A stretch of 64,000 bases of DNA from Planctomycetia bacterium (GCA_016795155.1 JAEUIE010000012.1:1-64000), one strand, 5' to 3'. Positions 17,510 through 26,275 are shown, counted from the stretch's first letter. Translations and numbers: made by a program. Notes: generated by a model not told the origin, from the letters alone.

Positions 17510-18703
17510 TTAAGCTATCGATAGGTAACGCATGGATGATTGAAATTCCTTCCAGGTCAGCGTGATGTAGCCATCGTTGACATTTCCGGAACCTGAGCCG
17601 CCATCGACACCCCAGGGATTACGAACCACTACAAATCGAGAATCGATGAACGGAGTTTCGAACCCGAATGCTGCAATCACGGTATAGGAGTGATTCGTTA
17701 CCAGTTTTGTCGTGGAGGTTTTTTTGACGTTCGTTGCAGACACGACGAGTTGATTTCCAGCAAGTGCATTCTGGATCGCATAGAAGTCTTTGTTGGCCAC
17801 GGAATACTGGCTCTTGGCCGTTTTCCCGGTTAGTGCCAGGATAGCTTCGTGTGGGAAGCAACTGCCAGTGCCCCCTTTTTGCTGTATCCAGGCTCGTTGC
17901 AGGAGGATGACCCAGGATTCACCTTCCGAAGAAACTCCCGGATCATTGGATGTAACCGTGCCATCGAAATTGACAGTTCTCCATTGCCATGCATTGTTCT
18001 GCCAGAGCTTAACCTGGTAGGTTGGTGTGCCATCAGCACGATAACCGTTGTAGCGAATCTGTTGGGAGAAGTTGTAGCCATCGCCAGCTAACCCTGCAAT
18101 CGAAGCAAGCAGGCTACAAGTGGGCGATGCCTGTTGATCAATGTCTTCCATAGACATTCCTGAAACGAACATTACATCAGCGTTCCAATCTTTGCCTGAT
18201 CCTCCATCAGCTATTTCCTGGAACAGGCGGTTACCATCATCCAGAAAGTCGTTGTCTGATTCGCCAAACAGAAAGTCGAGATCACCATCGCCAAAGAGCA
18301 GGTCATTTCCGCTGCCCCCGTAAATAATGTCGCTTCCACCCTTCCCAAAAATGCGGTCGTTCCCCTCCTCACCAAAGAGCGTGTCGGTAACGGATGAACC
18401 CACGATCCTGTCGTTGTTAAGTCCGCCATGAATTTCACAGTGTTTCGATACCGCACTGGCATCAATCGTATCGTTGCCTGCCAACCCATTGATGCGAATG
18501 GCCTGAACTTTGTTAACATCAAACGTGGCTTTTACCCCTGAGACAGAAATTTTCGTAGCTGTCTGTTTGAGAATGATATTATCAGCAGCCTTGGTACCGA
18601 TTACTTCCAGTATGCCGTTGTTCAATATGGCTGTCGTGGGAACAGTTCGGTCTTCCAATGCGTCGAAAGAAGGGCGAAACAGGTTTTTGTTGACGTGTGA
18701 CAT
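17510..18703 (-). CDS. Secreted RTX-repeat protein with calpain (C2) cysteine protease domain
   Basis: 397 residues. Residues 1-22 contain PSFDALEDRTVPT, the LEDR-type N-terminal motif shared with the protein at the right edge of the window. About 94-172 are glycine- and aspartate-rich nonapeptides of the RTX calcium-binding type (GEEGNDRIFGKGGSDIIYGG). The C-terminal half is a calpain-type papain-fold protease with C196 in SPTCSLLASIAG, a Gln six residues before it (oxyanion hole position), H338 in TNHSYTV and N362 in VVRNPWG, so the Cys-His-Asn triad is complete. The start at 18703 has AAAGGA 7 bases upstream. An extracellular, calcium-dependent protease is the reasonable inference. The gene is monocistronic with a terminator. 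Confidence 0.85.
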   Translation of the reverse strand: MSHVNKNLFRPSFDALEDRTVPTTAILNNGILEVIGTKAADNIILKQTATKISVSGVKATFDVNKVQAIRINGLAGNDTIDASAVSKHCEIHGGLNNDRIVGSSVTDTLFGEEGNDRIFGKGGSDIIYGGSGNDLLFGDGDLDFLFGESDNDFLDDGNRLFQEIADGGSGKDWNADVMFVSGMSMEDIDQQASPTCSLLASIAGLAGDGYNFSQQIRYNGYRADGTPTYQVKLWQNNAWQWRTVNFDGTVTSNDPGVSSEGESWVILLQRAWIQQKGGTGSCFPHEAILALTGKTAKSQYSVANKDFYAIQNALAGNQLVVSATNVKKTSTTKLVTNHSYTVIAAFGFETPFIDSRFVVVRNPWGVDGGSGSGNVNDGYITLTWKEFQSSMRYLSIA

Positions 18704-19236
18704 GGCAGTTCCTTTGAGTTTGAGAAGTAAGTTGCGTCTCATCCTTCTCTGCGGAAGTACCAAGCCATTCTGCTACGATATTTTTTCAGTTTGTTTCAAA
18801 ATTCGAGCAAGCGTCGTAGGCAGGTGAGCAGCCTGAATCCAAAAACTAGAGAAAACCGCAGCAGAAATGGTTCCTGTTGCCGGTGAATCAGTAACGATAA
18901 CGACACCAAGTCGGAAATCATTTCATCCACGCTTTCTGTGTAGTACAAGGAGATTGTTGTGGTTTCAGCTCAGCAGATTCTTGAATGAAAATCTTCAGTT
19001 TTTCTAACTTGCTGACAGGTAGTATCGAATACAAACTCCCCTGCTACAACCCATCCAGTCGCTACGTGTAGATTCCCAGGCACGATGCGTCATGATGCGG
19101 AAATATCTGGGATTTCATGCAGTAAGTTCGCTGGCTTTTTTCTGCTCATTCAGACGAAAGTAGACTTGAACACAGACCATCGGCACATGGATCGTGCCAG
19201 GTCGCCCAGCGACCCGTTGCCAGGAGGGCATTCGAC
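18704..19236. other. Intergenic region, 533 bases, no gene seen
   Basis: This spacer separates the divergent calpain-like and TolC-like genes and presumably holds both promoters. No frame with a plausible protein and no strong hairpin was found. The part at about 18960-19060 is AT-rich relative to its surroundings. Confidence 0.5.
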
Positions 19237-20562
19237 ATGGCTCGCAGTATTTTGACATCCCGAATCTTCCACAGCCTATTACTCGGTACTGCCACGGTCG
19301 GCCTGTGCCTGGTAAGTGTAGCGCCTGGCGCTGCCCAGGATAAAGGCAAAGCACCAGCTGTGCTGCAGCAGGCACCAGCGGCCAGCAATCTGGTGATCAC
19401 ACTGGATGATGCCATCAATCAGGCACTGGACAAGCAGCCTGCCATCCGTGCAGCACGTCATTCGTATGAATCGAGTGTCGTTGCCAAAAGCGTGACCGAC
19501 AGTCCATTCATCAATTTCGTTCCTGAAGGCCCCGTCCGTAAACAACAGGCCAATCGTGGTCTCAATGCTGCTGCCGCCAATGTGCAGCAGGTGGAAATGG
19601 AAACCAAGAATGCTGTGAACCGCACATACCTGAGTGTGATTTACGCTCGCGAACAGCTCAAACTCGCCAAGGATGCTGTGGAAACTCTCAAAGCAACTTA
19701 CAAAGTTGCTGAACAGTTGCTCGCTTCTGGCGATTCCAAGAACGTCACCAAGGACGATCTGGATAAGCTCGATATCTACGTAAAACTGGCTGAATCCAAG
19801 GTTGGTGAAGCCGAAGTGGGTATGGCACGAGCCAAGGCTGCTTTGCGTGAAGCCATCGGACTGGAGTACAACACTCAATTTGAAGTGGATGATGGCAAGC
19901 TGACACGGTTCTACGATACCGCTCAGGAATACACCAAGTCGAATAAGGTTCGCCTCTGCTGCGTAACCGCTACCGACATGGCTGTGAAATATCGCCCAGA
20001 ACTGGCCCAGGCATCCATCCTGGCTGATGTCAGTTGTCTGGAAGCTCAGGCCCAGAGCCGCATTCTGTGCCATTTCTATTCACGCACCTTTGCAGCTTCC
20101 TCAGATATTCATGCCAAAATACTGCCTTCCCAGGTAATCAATGGTGAATATAAGCCTGGTCCTGTTGGCCCAGAAATGCCTACATACCTGGTAGGCAACC
20201 GCAATCAGCGTGTGGAACGCGCCAATGCACTCTACTACCGGGCTTTGGCAGTGAGCGACAAGGCACGTGGTTTGGTTGCCTTGGAAGCTGAAGAGGGTTG
20301 TGCCCGGCTCAACCGCGCTTCTGAGCTGATTGAACTTCAGAAGATTGCTGTCGGCAAATCAGCCACTCTTTATAAGAATGCTGAGAAATTCTTCCGCCAG
20401 GATCAGCTCAAAACCGATGCCTTGCTTACCGCCTATGGGCTGGATGTGAAAAACAAATCTGACCTGAATGAGGCTTATTATCAGTTCGGCATGACACTGG
20501 CTTACCTGCAGCGGGCTACCGCGGGCCATCTCTGGGAATGCTTCATTTCAGAGAACAAGTAA
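19237..20562 (+). CDS. TolC-like outer membrane efflux protein
   Basis: 441 residues. A signal peptide (about 1-33, ending VAPGAAQ) is followed by ITLDDAINQALDKQPAIRAARHSYESS, the usual opening of the outer membrane efflux protein (OEP) family. Two long helical halves follow with Ala, Lys and Glu heptads (VETLKATYKVAEQLL; LIELQKIAVGKSATLYKNAEKFF). No RND or ABC exporter partner is adjacent. The cysteines, including VRLCCVTATD and SRILCHFYSR, are unusual for a secreted TolC relative. The downstream gene on the same strand encodes a PhnD-like binding protein after a structured 156-base spacer. The family is reasonably sure, the substrate unknown. Confidence 0.72.
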   Translation: MARSILTSRIFHSLLLGTATVGLCLVSVAPGAAQDKGKAPAVLQQAPAASNLVITLDDAINQALDKQPAIRAARHSYESSVVAKSVTDSPFINFVPEGPVRKQQANRGLNAAAANVQQVEMETKNAVNRTYLSVIYAREQLKLAKDAVETLKATYKVAEQLLASGDSKNVTKDDLDKLDIYVKLAESKVGEAEVGMARAKAALREAIGLEYNTQFEVDDGKLTRFYDTAQEYTKSNKVRLCCVTATDMAVKYRPELAQASILADVSCLEAQAQSRILCHFYSRTFAASSDIHAKILPSQVINGEYKPGPVGPEMPTYLVGNRNQRVERANALYYRALAVSDKARGLVALEAEEGCARLNRASELIELQKIAVGKSATLYKNAEKFFRQDQLKTDALLTAYGLDVKNKSDLNEAYYQFGMTLAYLQRATAGHLWECFISENK

Positions 20563-20576
20563 CGAGTATGACGCTT

Positions 20577-20680
20577 GTGAGTTGAGCGAGACCTTAATTC
20601 TGCCTCAGATTCCTCTTGCCACCCAGACTGCCAGAACTTACAGGTGGTAAGTTTAAGAAGTAGCCTTTCGCTCAACTCAC
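20577..20680. repeat. Long-range inverted repeat enclosing a hairpin
   Basis: Perfect 13-base arms, GTGAGTTGAGCGA at 20577-20589 and its complement at 20668-20680, lie 78 bases apart. Between them sits a second perfect hairpin with arms AACTTAC (20635-20641) and GTAAGTT (20647-20653). The whole unit fills the gap between the TolC-like and PhnD-like genes. It has no U-tract. It could be an RNA structure in a bicistronic transcript or a degenerate mobile repeat. Confidence 0.65.
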
Positions 20681-20718
20681 TGACTCACTCCCCTACCACC
20701 CTTGGACCCGCGAGCACC

Positions 20719-21630
20719 ATGATGCATCATAGGCGTAGCTTCCTTTTTTTAGTTGCAGCACTTCCGCTTGCTGCAACTGTTCTGCTGGCTGGTGATAACA
20801 CTGCCCCTGCAAAAACCTTCAAAATCACCATTTCCGATTCAGTCATACGAGGGCAGACCACACCGGCAGCAGCCATGATTCAGGTGCAGCCTTTGTCGGA
20901 ATTGTTTGCCATGGTTGGTGGTGTTCGTCCGCAGTTCAGTTTTGAAAGTCCGGAACAACTCGCACAGAACATTCAGGAAGGCAAAGCTCAATTAGGTGTT
21001 GTAGCGGGCATTGAACTTGGCTGGCTGGGTGACAAGGCCAAGGGTCTTACCCCATTAGCTATTGCATATACCTCCGACATCAAAATGAAGGCATATGTAC
21101 TGATGCGTAAAGATACGCATCATCGTTCCATGCGGGAATTACAAGGCAAGAAACTGGCTTTGCCTCGCCGCACCCAGCATCATGCCCAGGTTTTCCTGCA
21201 CGACAGCATTAACCGGTTAGGCTGTCAACCCAATGGCTTCTTTGCCAATTGCCAAACTCCGCCTGATACGGACGCAGCAATCGAAGCAGTGTTGGATCGC
21301 GATATGGATGCCGTGGTGGTAGATGGAAGTGCCTGGGATGTTTTCCAGGAACGTAAACCAGGGCGAGCCAAGCGACTGATGGTGGTAGCTGAATCCCCCA
21401 ACTTCCCGACTGCAGCATTGATCTACAAGCCAGGTAACATTCCCGAATCTGATCTGAAGAAACTGCGTGATGGGTTGTTCACTGCTCATCAGCAACCATT
21501 CTGCCGACAGATTCTGAACTTCTGGCGTATCAGCCAGTTTATTCCCTCGACTCCTGAGTACGATCAGTTAGTGAAGAACATCGTGAAGGACTTCCCTGAA
21601 CCAATCATCCCTGCGACCTTCACGAAGTAA
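20719..21630 (+). CDS. PhnD-like periplasmic phosphate/phosphonate-type binding protein
   Basis: 303 residues starting at tandem ATGs with a clear signal peptide (RRSFLFLVAALPLAATVLLAG). The body matches the PhnD/phosphonate-binding fold of type II periplasmic binding proteins: SPEQLAQNIQEGKAQLGVVAGIE, a Leu-rich hinge MRELQGKKLALPRR, and DRDMDAVVVDGSAWDVF. No ATPase or permease of a Phn transporter lies nearby, so it may be an orphan sensor or scavenger. It follows the TolC-like gene. A long hairpin after the stop probably ends the transcript. An upstream in-frame start at 20644 is rejected because the signal peptide begins at 20719. Confidence 0.8.
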   Translation: MMHHRRSFLFLVAALPLAATVLLAGDNTAPAKTFKITISDSVIRGQTTPAAAMIQVQPLSELFAMVGGVRPQFSFESPEQLAQNIQEGKAQLGVVAGIELGWLGDKAKGLTPLAIAYTSDIKMKAYVLMRKDTHHRSMRELQGKKLALPRRTQHHAQVFLHDSINRLGCQPNGFFANCQTPPDTDAAIEAVLDRDMDAVVVDGSAWDVFQERKPGRAKRLMVVAESPNFPTAALIYKPGNIPESDLKKLRDGLFTAHQQPFCRQILNFWRISQFIPSTPEYDQLVKNIVKDFPEPIIPATFTK

Positions 21631-21652
21631 CACCGTGGTTTGACATCACAAG

Positions 21653-21685
21653 CAGGGTCGGTCGAATGGATTTCGACCGGCCCTG
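21653..21685 (+). terminator. Hairpin terminator after PhnD-like gene
   Basis: 14-base arms CAGGGTCGGTCGAA and TTCGACCGGCCCTG have one G-T pair and a loop of about 5 bases. They are followed by a weak T-rich stretch (TTGAGTTATTATTG). It sits 22 bases after the stop. The stem is strong but the U-tract is poor. Confidence 0.65.
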
Positions 21686-21792
21686 TTGAGTTATTATTGT
21701 TGCGACTATCTGCAATTGCATTGAAATTCCTTTCCTGCTAAAATAATTACTATTAGCCGCTGCGCTTGTATCAGACGACATGGAGGTCGTGC

Positions 21793-22464
21793 ATGAGACT
21801 GTCAAAGAATTTATCCCTATTTATTTACTGCCTGTTTGTCAGTCAACTCTGTGCTCAGGTCGTGCCCTACACAGCGAAGCCATCCAGTAGTAGTTCGAGT
21901 AGTAGCATGAGCAGTGCGAATCCATCCCAGTCGTTGATCAATTTTTCGATGTTGAGTTGGCGTATCGGTCAATTGTCGCCCGCGAACGCTTCCATAACCA
22001 CATCTAGCACTTCGTCATTGCCACAAGCGCCACTGGCTGTTACCGCCCCTCAAGACCCCTTTGTTGCACCAGCCATCAGCTTGCAGGGTGGGCTTTCCAA
22101 TTCGTCTATCATTACGACAACAGATACTCCGTCGACCATTCAAACTACACCTATGGGTCGTTGGTCCTTCGCTCCCTATTTCCTCCGCTTCAACTCCCTG
22201 GCGCCTGATCATGGGATCAGTACTACGGTGAACACGCCGAATGTACAGGAAAGCAGCAGCGTGGGGTTATTTGATGTCAACAAATACGATACCAGCGTAC
22301 AGCCTTTAGCCATGTCGGTTCCCGAACCGGGCACTCTTGTGTTGTGTGGCAGCATGGCACTAGCTGCAGGTTACTTCTGGTTACGCCGGAAGCCGACCTC
22401 GCCTGCTGGATGTTCAGAGCAGGAGCCAACGAAGGATAATGCGGAGTTGTGTTTGTCGAAGTAG
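21793..22464 (+). CDS. PEP-CTERM sorting domain protein (Ser/Thr-rich)
   Basis: 223 residues. A signal peptide (about 1-21, ending QLCAQ) leads into a low-complexity region with serine runs and many Ser, Thr and Pro. The end is a canonical PEP-CTERM tail: VPEPGTLVLCGSMALAAGYF followed by WLRRK. Such tails are processed by exosortase; no exosortase gene is in the window. GGAGG lies 8 bases before the chosen ATG at 21793. The middle shows no recognised domain. Monocistronic, with a terminator just after the stop. Confidence 0.85.
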   Translation: MRLSKNLSLFIYCLFVSQLCAQVVPYTAKPSSSSSSSSMSSANPSQSLINFSMLSWRIGQLSPANASITTSSTSSLPQAPLAVTAPQDPFVAPAISLQGGLSNSSIITTTDTPSTIQTTPMGRWSFAPYFLRFNSLAPDHGISTTVNTPNVQESSSVGLFDVNKYDTSVQPLAMSVPEPGTLVLCGSMALAAGYFWLRRKPTSPAGCSEQEPTKDNAELCLSK

Positions 22465-22476
22465 TTGTAACACACT

Positions 22477-22499
22477 ACCCCTGGCCGAAAGTCAGGGGT
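22477..22499 (+). terminator. Intrinsic terminator
   Basis: Arms ACCCCTG and CAGGGGT enclose a 9-base loop and are followed by TTTTTCG. It lies 12 bases past the stop of the PEP-CTERM gene. Confidence 0.85.
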
Positions 22500-22575
22500 T
22501 TTTCGTTTTCAGTATTCCAATATGTTGTTCTGCTTCTGACGGTATCACCGAACTCGGTGAACATTGGCCGCTGAC

Positions 22576-22704
22576 TCAGGTTCCTCCGTTGCGAGGCGAT
22601 ATGGTACGCAGACCGCCTACCACCACGATGCTTAGCAGAAAAATCCAGAACACCCACGGAGAGCGGGATTGTTCGGTTGCTTCATTAGGTGCGTTCATAT
22701 GCAT
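22576..22704 (-). CDS. Small single-pass membrane protein (42 residues)
   Basis: A short frame of 42 residues in an otherwise empty 312-base gap between the PEP-CTERM and PIG-L genes. A polar N terminus (NAPNEATEQSRSP) is followed by one strong hydrophobic helix (WVFWIFLLSIVVVGGL) and a basic, Gly-rich end. AGGA lies 6 bases before the first ATG; a second ATG two codons on would give 40 residues. The hydrophobic profile and the ribosome-binding site make it more likely than chance, but it is unrecognised. Confidence 0.45.
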   Translation of the reverse strand: MHMNAPNEATEQSRSPWVFWIFLLSIVVVGGLRTISPRNGGT

Positions 22705-22776
22705 ACTATTCCTGCTGGCATCATCGTGTCGGCAATTCTATCATATCCCAAGCCCACGTGTTGAACGAGAAATCTC

Positions 22777-23532
22777 ATGCGACGAGTCGCCCTCTGCCTG
22801 ATGGCACACCCTGATGATTGTGAATTTCTGGCAGCAGGAACGCTAGCCTTGCTGGCAGAACGGGGCTGGGAAATTCACATTGCCAGCAGCACTCCGGGCG
22901 ATGGGGGCAGCGCGACGCTGAATCCAATTGAGATTACACGCATCCGTAGGGAAGAAAATGTGCGGTCTGCAGCGATGATCGGGGCACAATATCATTGTTT
23001 GGAGTTGCGGGATATTCATGTGACTTTTGATGCAGATTCCATCAGGCGGGCGGTAAGTCTGGTCCGGGCGATTGCACCCACCCTGATGTTCACCCATGCC
23101 CAACAGGATTACATGCTCGACCATGAAGTAACTGCACAGTTGGCCCGGGCAGCTAGTAATGGCTGCATCGTACCTAACTGTGGCAACGGCCCAATACTCT
23201 CAGGCTCGACCATTCCTCATCTTTATTATGCAGACCCGGTGGGCATCGTGGATCACGATGGCAAACTGGCTCAATGCAGTGTAGGCATCAATATCACATC
23301 AGTGTATGCGAAGAAGATGGATATGATCTGTGCTCATGCTTCGCAGCGAGATTGGCTTAAGGCCCATTACGGCGTGGATGAATATACGCGCATGTTAGAT
23401 GAATGGTCAAACCGTCGAGGCAAGGCAATTGGTGTTGAACGTGCTGAAGGTTTTCGCCAGCACAGGGGATATGGTTATCCTACGAATTGTTTGTTGAAGG
23501 AAGTGCTCGGAGAATTTACAAAGAGCGAATAA
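22777..23532 (+). CDS. PIG-L family (LmbE-like) zinc deacetylase
   Basis: 251 residues. The zinc-binding motif AHPDDCEF is at about 10-17, followed by STPGDGGSATLNPIEITRIRREE and the distal ligand region LDHEVTAQLARAA. The family removes N-acetyl groups from N-acetylglucosaminyl compounds. The gene directly precedes a NagB-like isomerase/deaminase homologue on the same strand (23 bases apart). Together they suggest catabolism or remodelling of an amino sugar: deacetylation followed by deamination or isomerisation. That link is inference from adjacency. The natural substrate cannot be read from the sequence. Confidence 0.87.
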   Translation: MRRVALCLMAHPDDCEFLAAGTLALLAERGWEIHIASSTPGDGGSATLNPIEITRIRREENVRSAAMIGAQYHCLELRDIHVTFDADSIRRAVSLVRAIAPTLMFTHAQQDYMLDHEVTAQLARAASNGCIVPNCGNGPILSGSTIPHLYYADPVGIVDHDGKLAQCSVGINITSVYAKKMDMICAHASQRDWLKAHYGVDEYTRMLDEWSNRRGKAIGVERAEGFRQHRGYGYPTNCLLKEVLGEFTKSE

Positions 23533-23555
23533 CGATAAGCAAACGTGGAGCTAAC

Positions 23556-24515
23556 ATGAATTTTCTATCTACAGTTGCCGATTCTTATGCCGGAACGTTT
23601 TATCCATCTGGTTGGGACTATCCAAAAATTGACAGATTAACTGCGATGTCACTGGAACAGATGCAGAAACGTCAGCCTTACTGGCATCGTGATTTCCAGT
23701 GGGATATATGTCGTGATAGTTCTGGCGGTGTGGAAGCCATGAATGCGAAAATGGGTTATGAGATTTTTTGTCAGATACAGGAAACAGCTCAGGCGAAGCG
23801 GGAGCTTGCACTAATTCTGCCTGTCGGTCCAATGGGCATGTATGACTGGGTGGTTTACTTTTGCCAGAAGCACAACATTTCCTGCAGGCACGTGCATGGC
23901 TTCAATATGGATGAGTGGTCCGATGAACTGGGGAACAGCGCGCCGAGCAATGCACCGGGCAGTTTTCAGGGTGCAATGGAAGCGGCCTTCTATGGGCCAT
24001 TAGGAAAACTGACGTTTCCGAAATCGCAGCGGTTCTTTGCGACACGGAAACTGTTGCCCACTTATCCAGACCGTATCAGCAGGCTTCGTAAAGATGGAGC
24101 AAAACTGGTGGTGGTCTATGGCATAGGCCGTGCCTGCCACATTGCTTTCTGGGAGCCTCACTTTGCCACTGAGTTTACAAGTGTGGAAGCATGGCGGAAA
24201 GAACCCTATCGACTGGGTGCCCAGTTGCATCCGCTGACGATTGAACAAAACTCATTGCACAGCTTTGCGAGTAGGCTTACCCTGATTCCACTCCGAGCCA
24301 ATACCATTGGCCCGGGGCTGTTCACACAAGCTGATTACGGAATTGGCGGAGCTGATGGCTGCCAAGGCAACTTCAACTGGCAAGGCCAATCGGTACGCAT
24401 GACGCTGCACTATGGTCCTGATCCTTGGGTACCGAGTTCATGGATGCCCACCATGCCTGGCCGGTTGTTTGTGATACAGTCGGTCGCAGGTCCATTGACG
24501 GCGGAAGCGCATTGA
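23556..24515 (+). CDS. NagB-like glucosamine-6-phosphate deaminase/isomerase homologue, catalytic Asp missing
   Basis: 319 residues, start supported by GTGGAG 8-10 bases upstream. The NagB fold is recognisable: LPVGPMGMYDWVVYF (sugar-phosphate loop region), VHGFNMDEWSD (118-122 holds the MDE of NagB), and VVYGIGRACHIAFWEP. In NagB the last segment normally reads GIGxDGHIAFNEP. Here the Asp of the ring-opening triad is Ala193, while H195 and E200 remain. The protein is also longer than classical NagB (about 266 aa). It probably performs a related but altered reaction, or binds sugar without the normal deamination. Coupled with the preceding PIG-L gene. Confidence 0.75.
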   Translation: MNFLSTVADSYAGTFYPSGWDYPKIDRLTAMSLEQMQKRQPYWHRDFQWDICRDSSGGVEAMNAKMGYEIFCQIQETAQAKRELALILPVGPMGMYDWVVYFCQKHNISCRHVHGFNMDEWSDELGNSAPSNAPGSFQGAMEAAFYGPLGKLTFPKSQRFFATRKLLPTYPDRISRLRKDGAKLVVVYGIGRACHIAFWEPHFATEFTSVEAWRKEPYRLGAQLHPLTIEQNSLHSFASRLTLIPLRANTIGPGLFTQADYGIGGADGCQGNFNWQGQSVRMTLHYGPDPWVPSSWMPTMPGRLFVIQSVAGPLTAEAH

Positions 24516-24553
24516 TTGAACTTTTTATCAGAGCAAACCATATCATCTTGACA

Positions 24554-24961
24554 TCACGATTTCGGACACGTGTAATTCAAAGTTGCAAGAAGCCCTCTCA
24601 CCTTTTCAGCGATCAAGTCACGTACCTTCCGGAATTCATCATCAGACAGATGCTTGGGATCAGGAATGCCCCAATCCTCGCGAAGTTTCGCCTTCACCCA
24701 GGGACATGAATCGCCACAACCCATAGTTATTACCGCATCAAACTCAACCTCTGGTAAATGGTTTAATGGTTTAGAATGATGTGTGGACAAGTCATATCCC
24801 AATTCCTTCATGAATTCAATGGCCCGTGGGTTGACCTGGCCTGAAGGCTTTGAGCCAGAGCTATATGCTTCAAAGTGATCCTTCCCATACATGCGAGCGA
24901 AGGCTTCAGCCATCTGACTACGATTGCTGTTCTCGATGCAGACAAACAGAATTCGTTTCAT
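24554..24961 (-). CDS. arsC: Arsenate reductase, thioredoxin-coupled type
   Basis: 135 residues with the low-molecular-weight phosphatase fold: nucleophile loop CIENSNRS (C8 to R14), the redox pair in GCGDSCPW (C82, C86) and the general-acid loop WGIPDP. It reduces As(V) to As(III), using thioredoxin to reset the Cys relay. The ATG at 24961 has GGAGCG just upstream. It is the last gene of arsR-arsM-arsC. Its product As(III) is the substrate of ArsM and the inducer of ArsR, so the operon forms a complete sense-reduce-methylate unit without an arsenite efflux pump. Confidence 0.92.
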   Translation of the reverse strand: MKRILFVCIENSNRSQMAEAFARMYGKDHFEAYSSGSKPSGQVNPRAIEFMKELGYDLSTHHSKPLNHLPEVEFDAVITMGCGDSCPWVKAKLREDWGIPDPKHLSDDEFRKVRDLIAEKVRGLLATLNYTCPKS

Positions 24962-24995
24962 ATTCGCTCCAGATGGCTGTTCGCCTTGCAACGAT

Positions 24996-25859
24996 TTACT
25001 TGACCGCGTAAACCTGCACGCTGGCAGCATAGTCGTTCACGTTATATCGTTGCAGCAACTCTGCGAGGCTACTGTGTACTTCGCTGGTTGATCCGCAACA
25101 CCCTTCATCAATTATCGCAAGCGGATTATTGGGGCTGGTAGAAGGGGAACAGCACGCCGACTGACCTTCAACCTGCGAGTAGGCATTTAAATCCTTCCCG
25201 GTATCAACAACCTCAACTGCCTTGAATCCTGCAGCGTTCAATCCCTGGCGATACTCATCGAAGGAAATAGCTCCGGCTATGCAGCCGACATAGGCGAGCA
25301 GATCTTTTCCGATCTCTGCAGGTAGTGCATTCTTCAACGCAATATCAGAAACGGCCAGCCGACCGCCAGGCTTCAGAACTCGATGGATTTCACGGAATAC
25401 ATCCTGTTTGTCAGGGGCCAGGTTGATAACGCAATTACTGATGACACAATCCACGCTGTTATCGGGCAGTGGAATTCGATCAATCGTGGACTGATAAAAC
25501 TCAACATTGGTGAAGCCTTGCCTGGCAGCGTTGGTTCTCGCACGATCAAGCATCTCTGGAGTCATATCGATACCGATAGCTTTCCCCGTGGGTCCAACTT
25601 TGTTGGCGGCTAGAAAAACATCAAGTCCGCCTCCGGAACCAAGGTCAACTACCACCTCGCCTGGCTTGAGATGTGCTGTTGCAGTCGGGTTGCCACACGA
25701 GAGTCCCATATTGGCTTCTGCCGGTATGCTGGCGAGTTCTTCAGCAGAATAGCCGAAAGCCTTGGCAACCGCATGAACACCGGCATGTTCACTGGAAAGA
25801 GAACTGCTGGCTACGGAACCGTATTTTTCCTTGATGGCTTTTTCGATGGTCGTACTCAT
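24996..25859 (-). CDS. arsM: Arsenite S-adenosylmethionine methyltransferase
   Basis: 287 residues. The class I SAM-binding fold has [11 protein letters not shown] (70-80). The three cysteines that bind As(III) in ArsM proteins are present: C55 (GLSCGNPTA), C143 (SNCVINL) and C193 (VGCIAGA). Two extra adjacent pairs, C236-C237 and C254-C255, lie in the C-terminal part, as in many bacterial ArsM. It methylates As(III) to volatile or less toxic species. The start overlaps the arsR stop as ATGA, indicating translational coupling. Confidence 0.92.
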   Translation of the reverse strand: MSTTIEKAIKEKYGSVASSSLSSEHAGVHAVAKAFGYSAEELASIPAEANMGLSCGNPTATAHLKPGEVVVDLGSGGGLDVFLAANKVGPTGKAIGIDMTPEMLDRARTNAARQGFTNVEFYQSTIDRIPLPDNSVDCVISNCVINLAPDKQDVFREIHRVLKPGGRLAVSDIALKNALPAEIGKDLLAYVGCIAGAISFDEYRQGLNAAGFKAVEVVDTGKDLNAYSQVEGQSACCSPSTSPNNPLAIIDEGCCGSTSEVHSSLAELLQRYNVNDYAASVQVYAVK

Positions 25860-26275
25860 GACAACGCCTGCTTTCGTAATGGAGATGGTGAAGAATTTTG
25901 CGATACATCGGACATCAGGCAGAGCGCCAGGTCGAGTAGCGGAGCAACGCATGCATTCATCACCCGATACAAAATGTGGTTCCCGACACGACGTGATGTG
26001 ACCATCCGGGTGTCGTGCAGTTTCTGTAGCTGATTGGAAACCGCCTGTGGTTTCATGCCCAGCGTTCTGGCAATATCGGAAACTGATGCTTCACCAGACC
26101 TTATGAGATGATGCAACAGCCGGATGCGTGTATCATTGGCCAGCACTTTGAAGAGTGCCATGATTTTTACAGCATCCAGGAAGCTCAAAAGGGGTTTGGT
26201 CTGGAGTGCAGCAATAATTGGACAGCACTCAGTAGAGTTACTGAAACAGCGATCAGTTTTGGATTTCGAAGCCAT
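25856..26275 (-). CDS. arsR: ArsR/SmtB-family arsenic-responsive repressor
   Basis: 139 residues, with a winged helix-turn-helix at about 40-105 ([33 protein letters not shown]). Candidate As(III) ligands are the N-terminal pair C17-C18 in TECCPII and others at C10, C109 and C119. The canonical ELCVCDL site in the DNA-binding helix is absent, since that region reads [11 protein letters not shown]. It therefore belongs to a type with relocated inducer sites. First gene of arsR-arsM-arsC; a perfect inverted repeat lies 20 bases upstream of its ATG, consistent with autoregulation. Confidence 0.9.
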   Translation of the reverse strand: MASKSKTDRCFSNSTECCPIIAALQTKPLLSFLDAVKIMALFKVLANDTRIRLLHHLIRSGEASVSDIARTLGMKPQAVSNQLQKLHDTRMVTSRRVGNHILYRVMNACVAPLLDLALCLMSDVSQNSSPSPLRKQALS

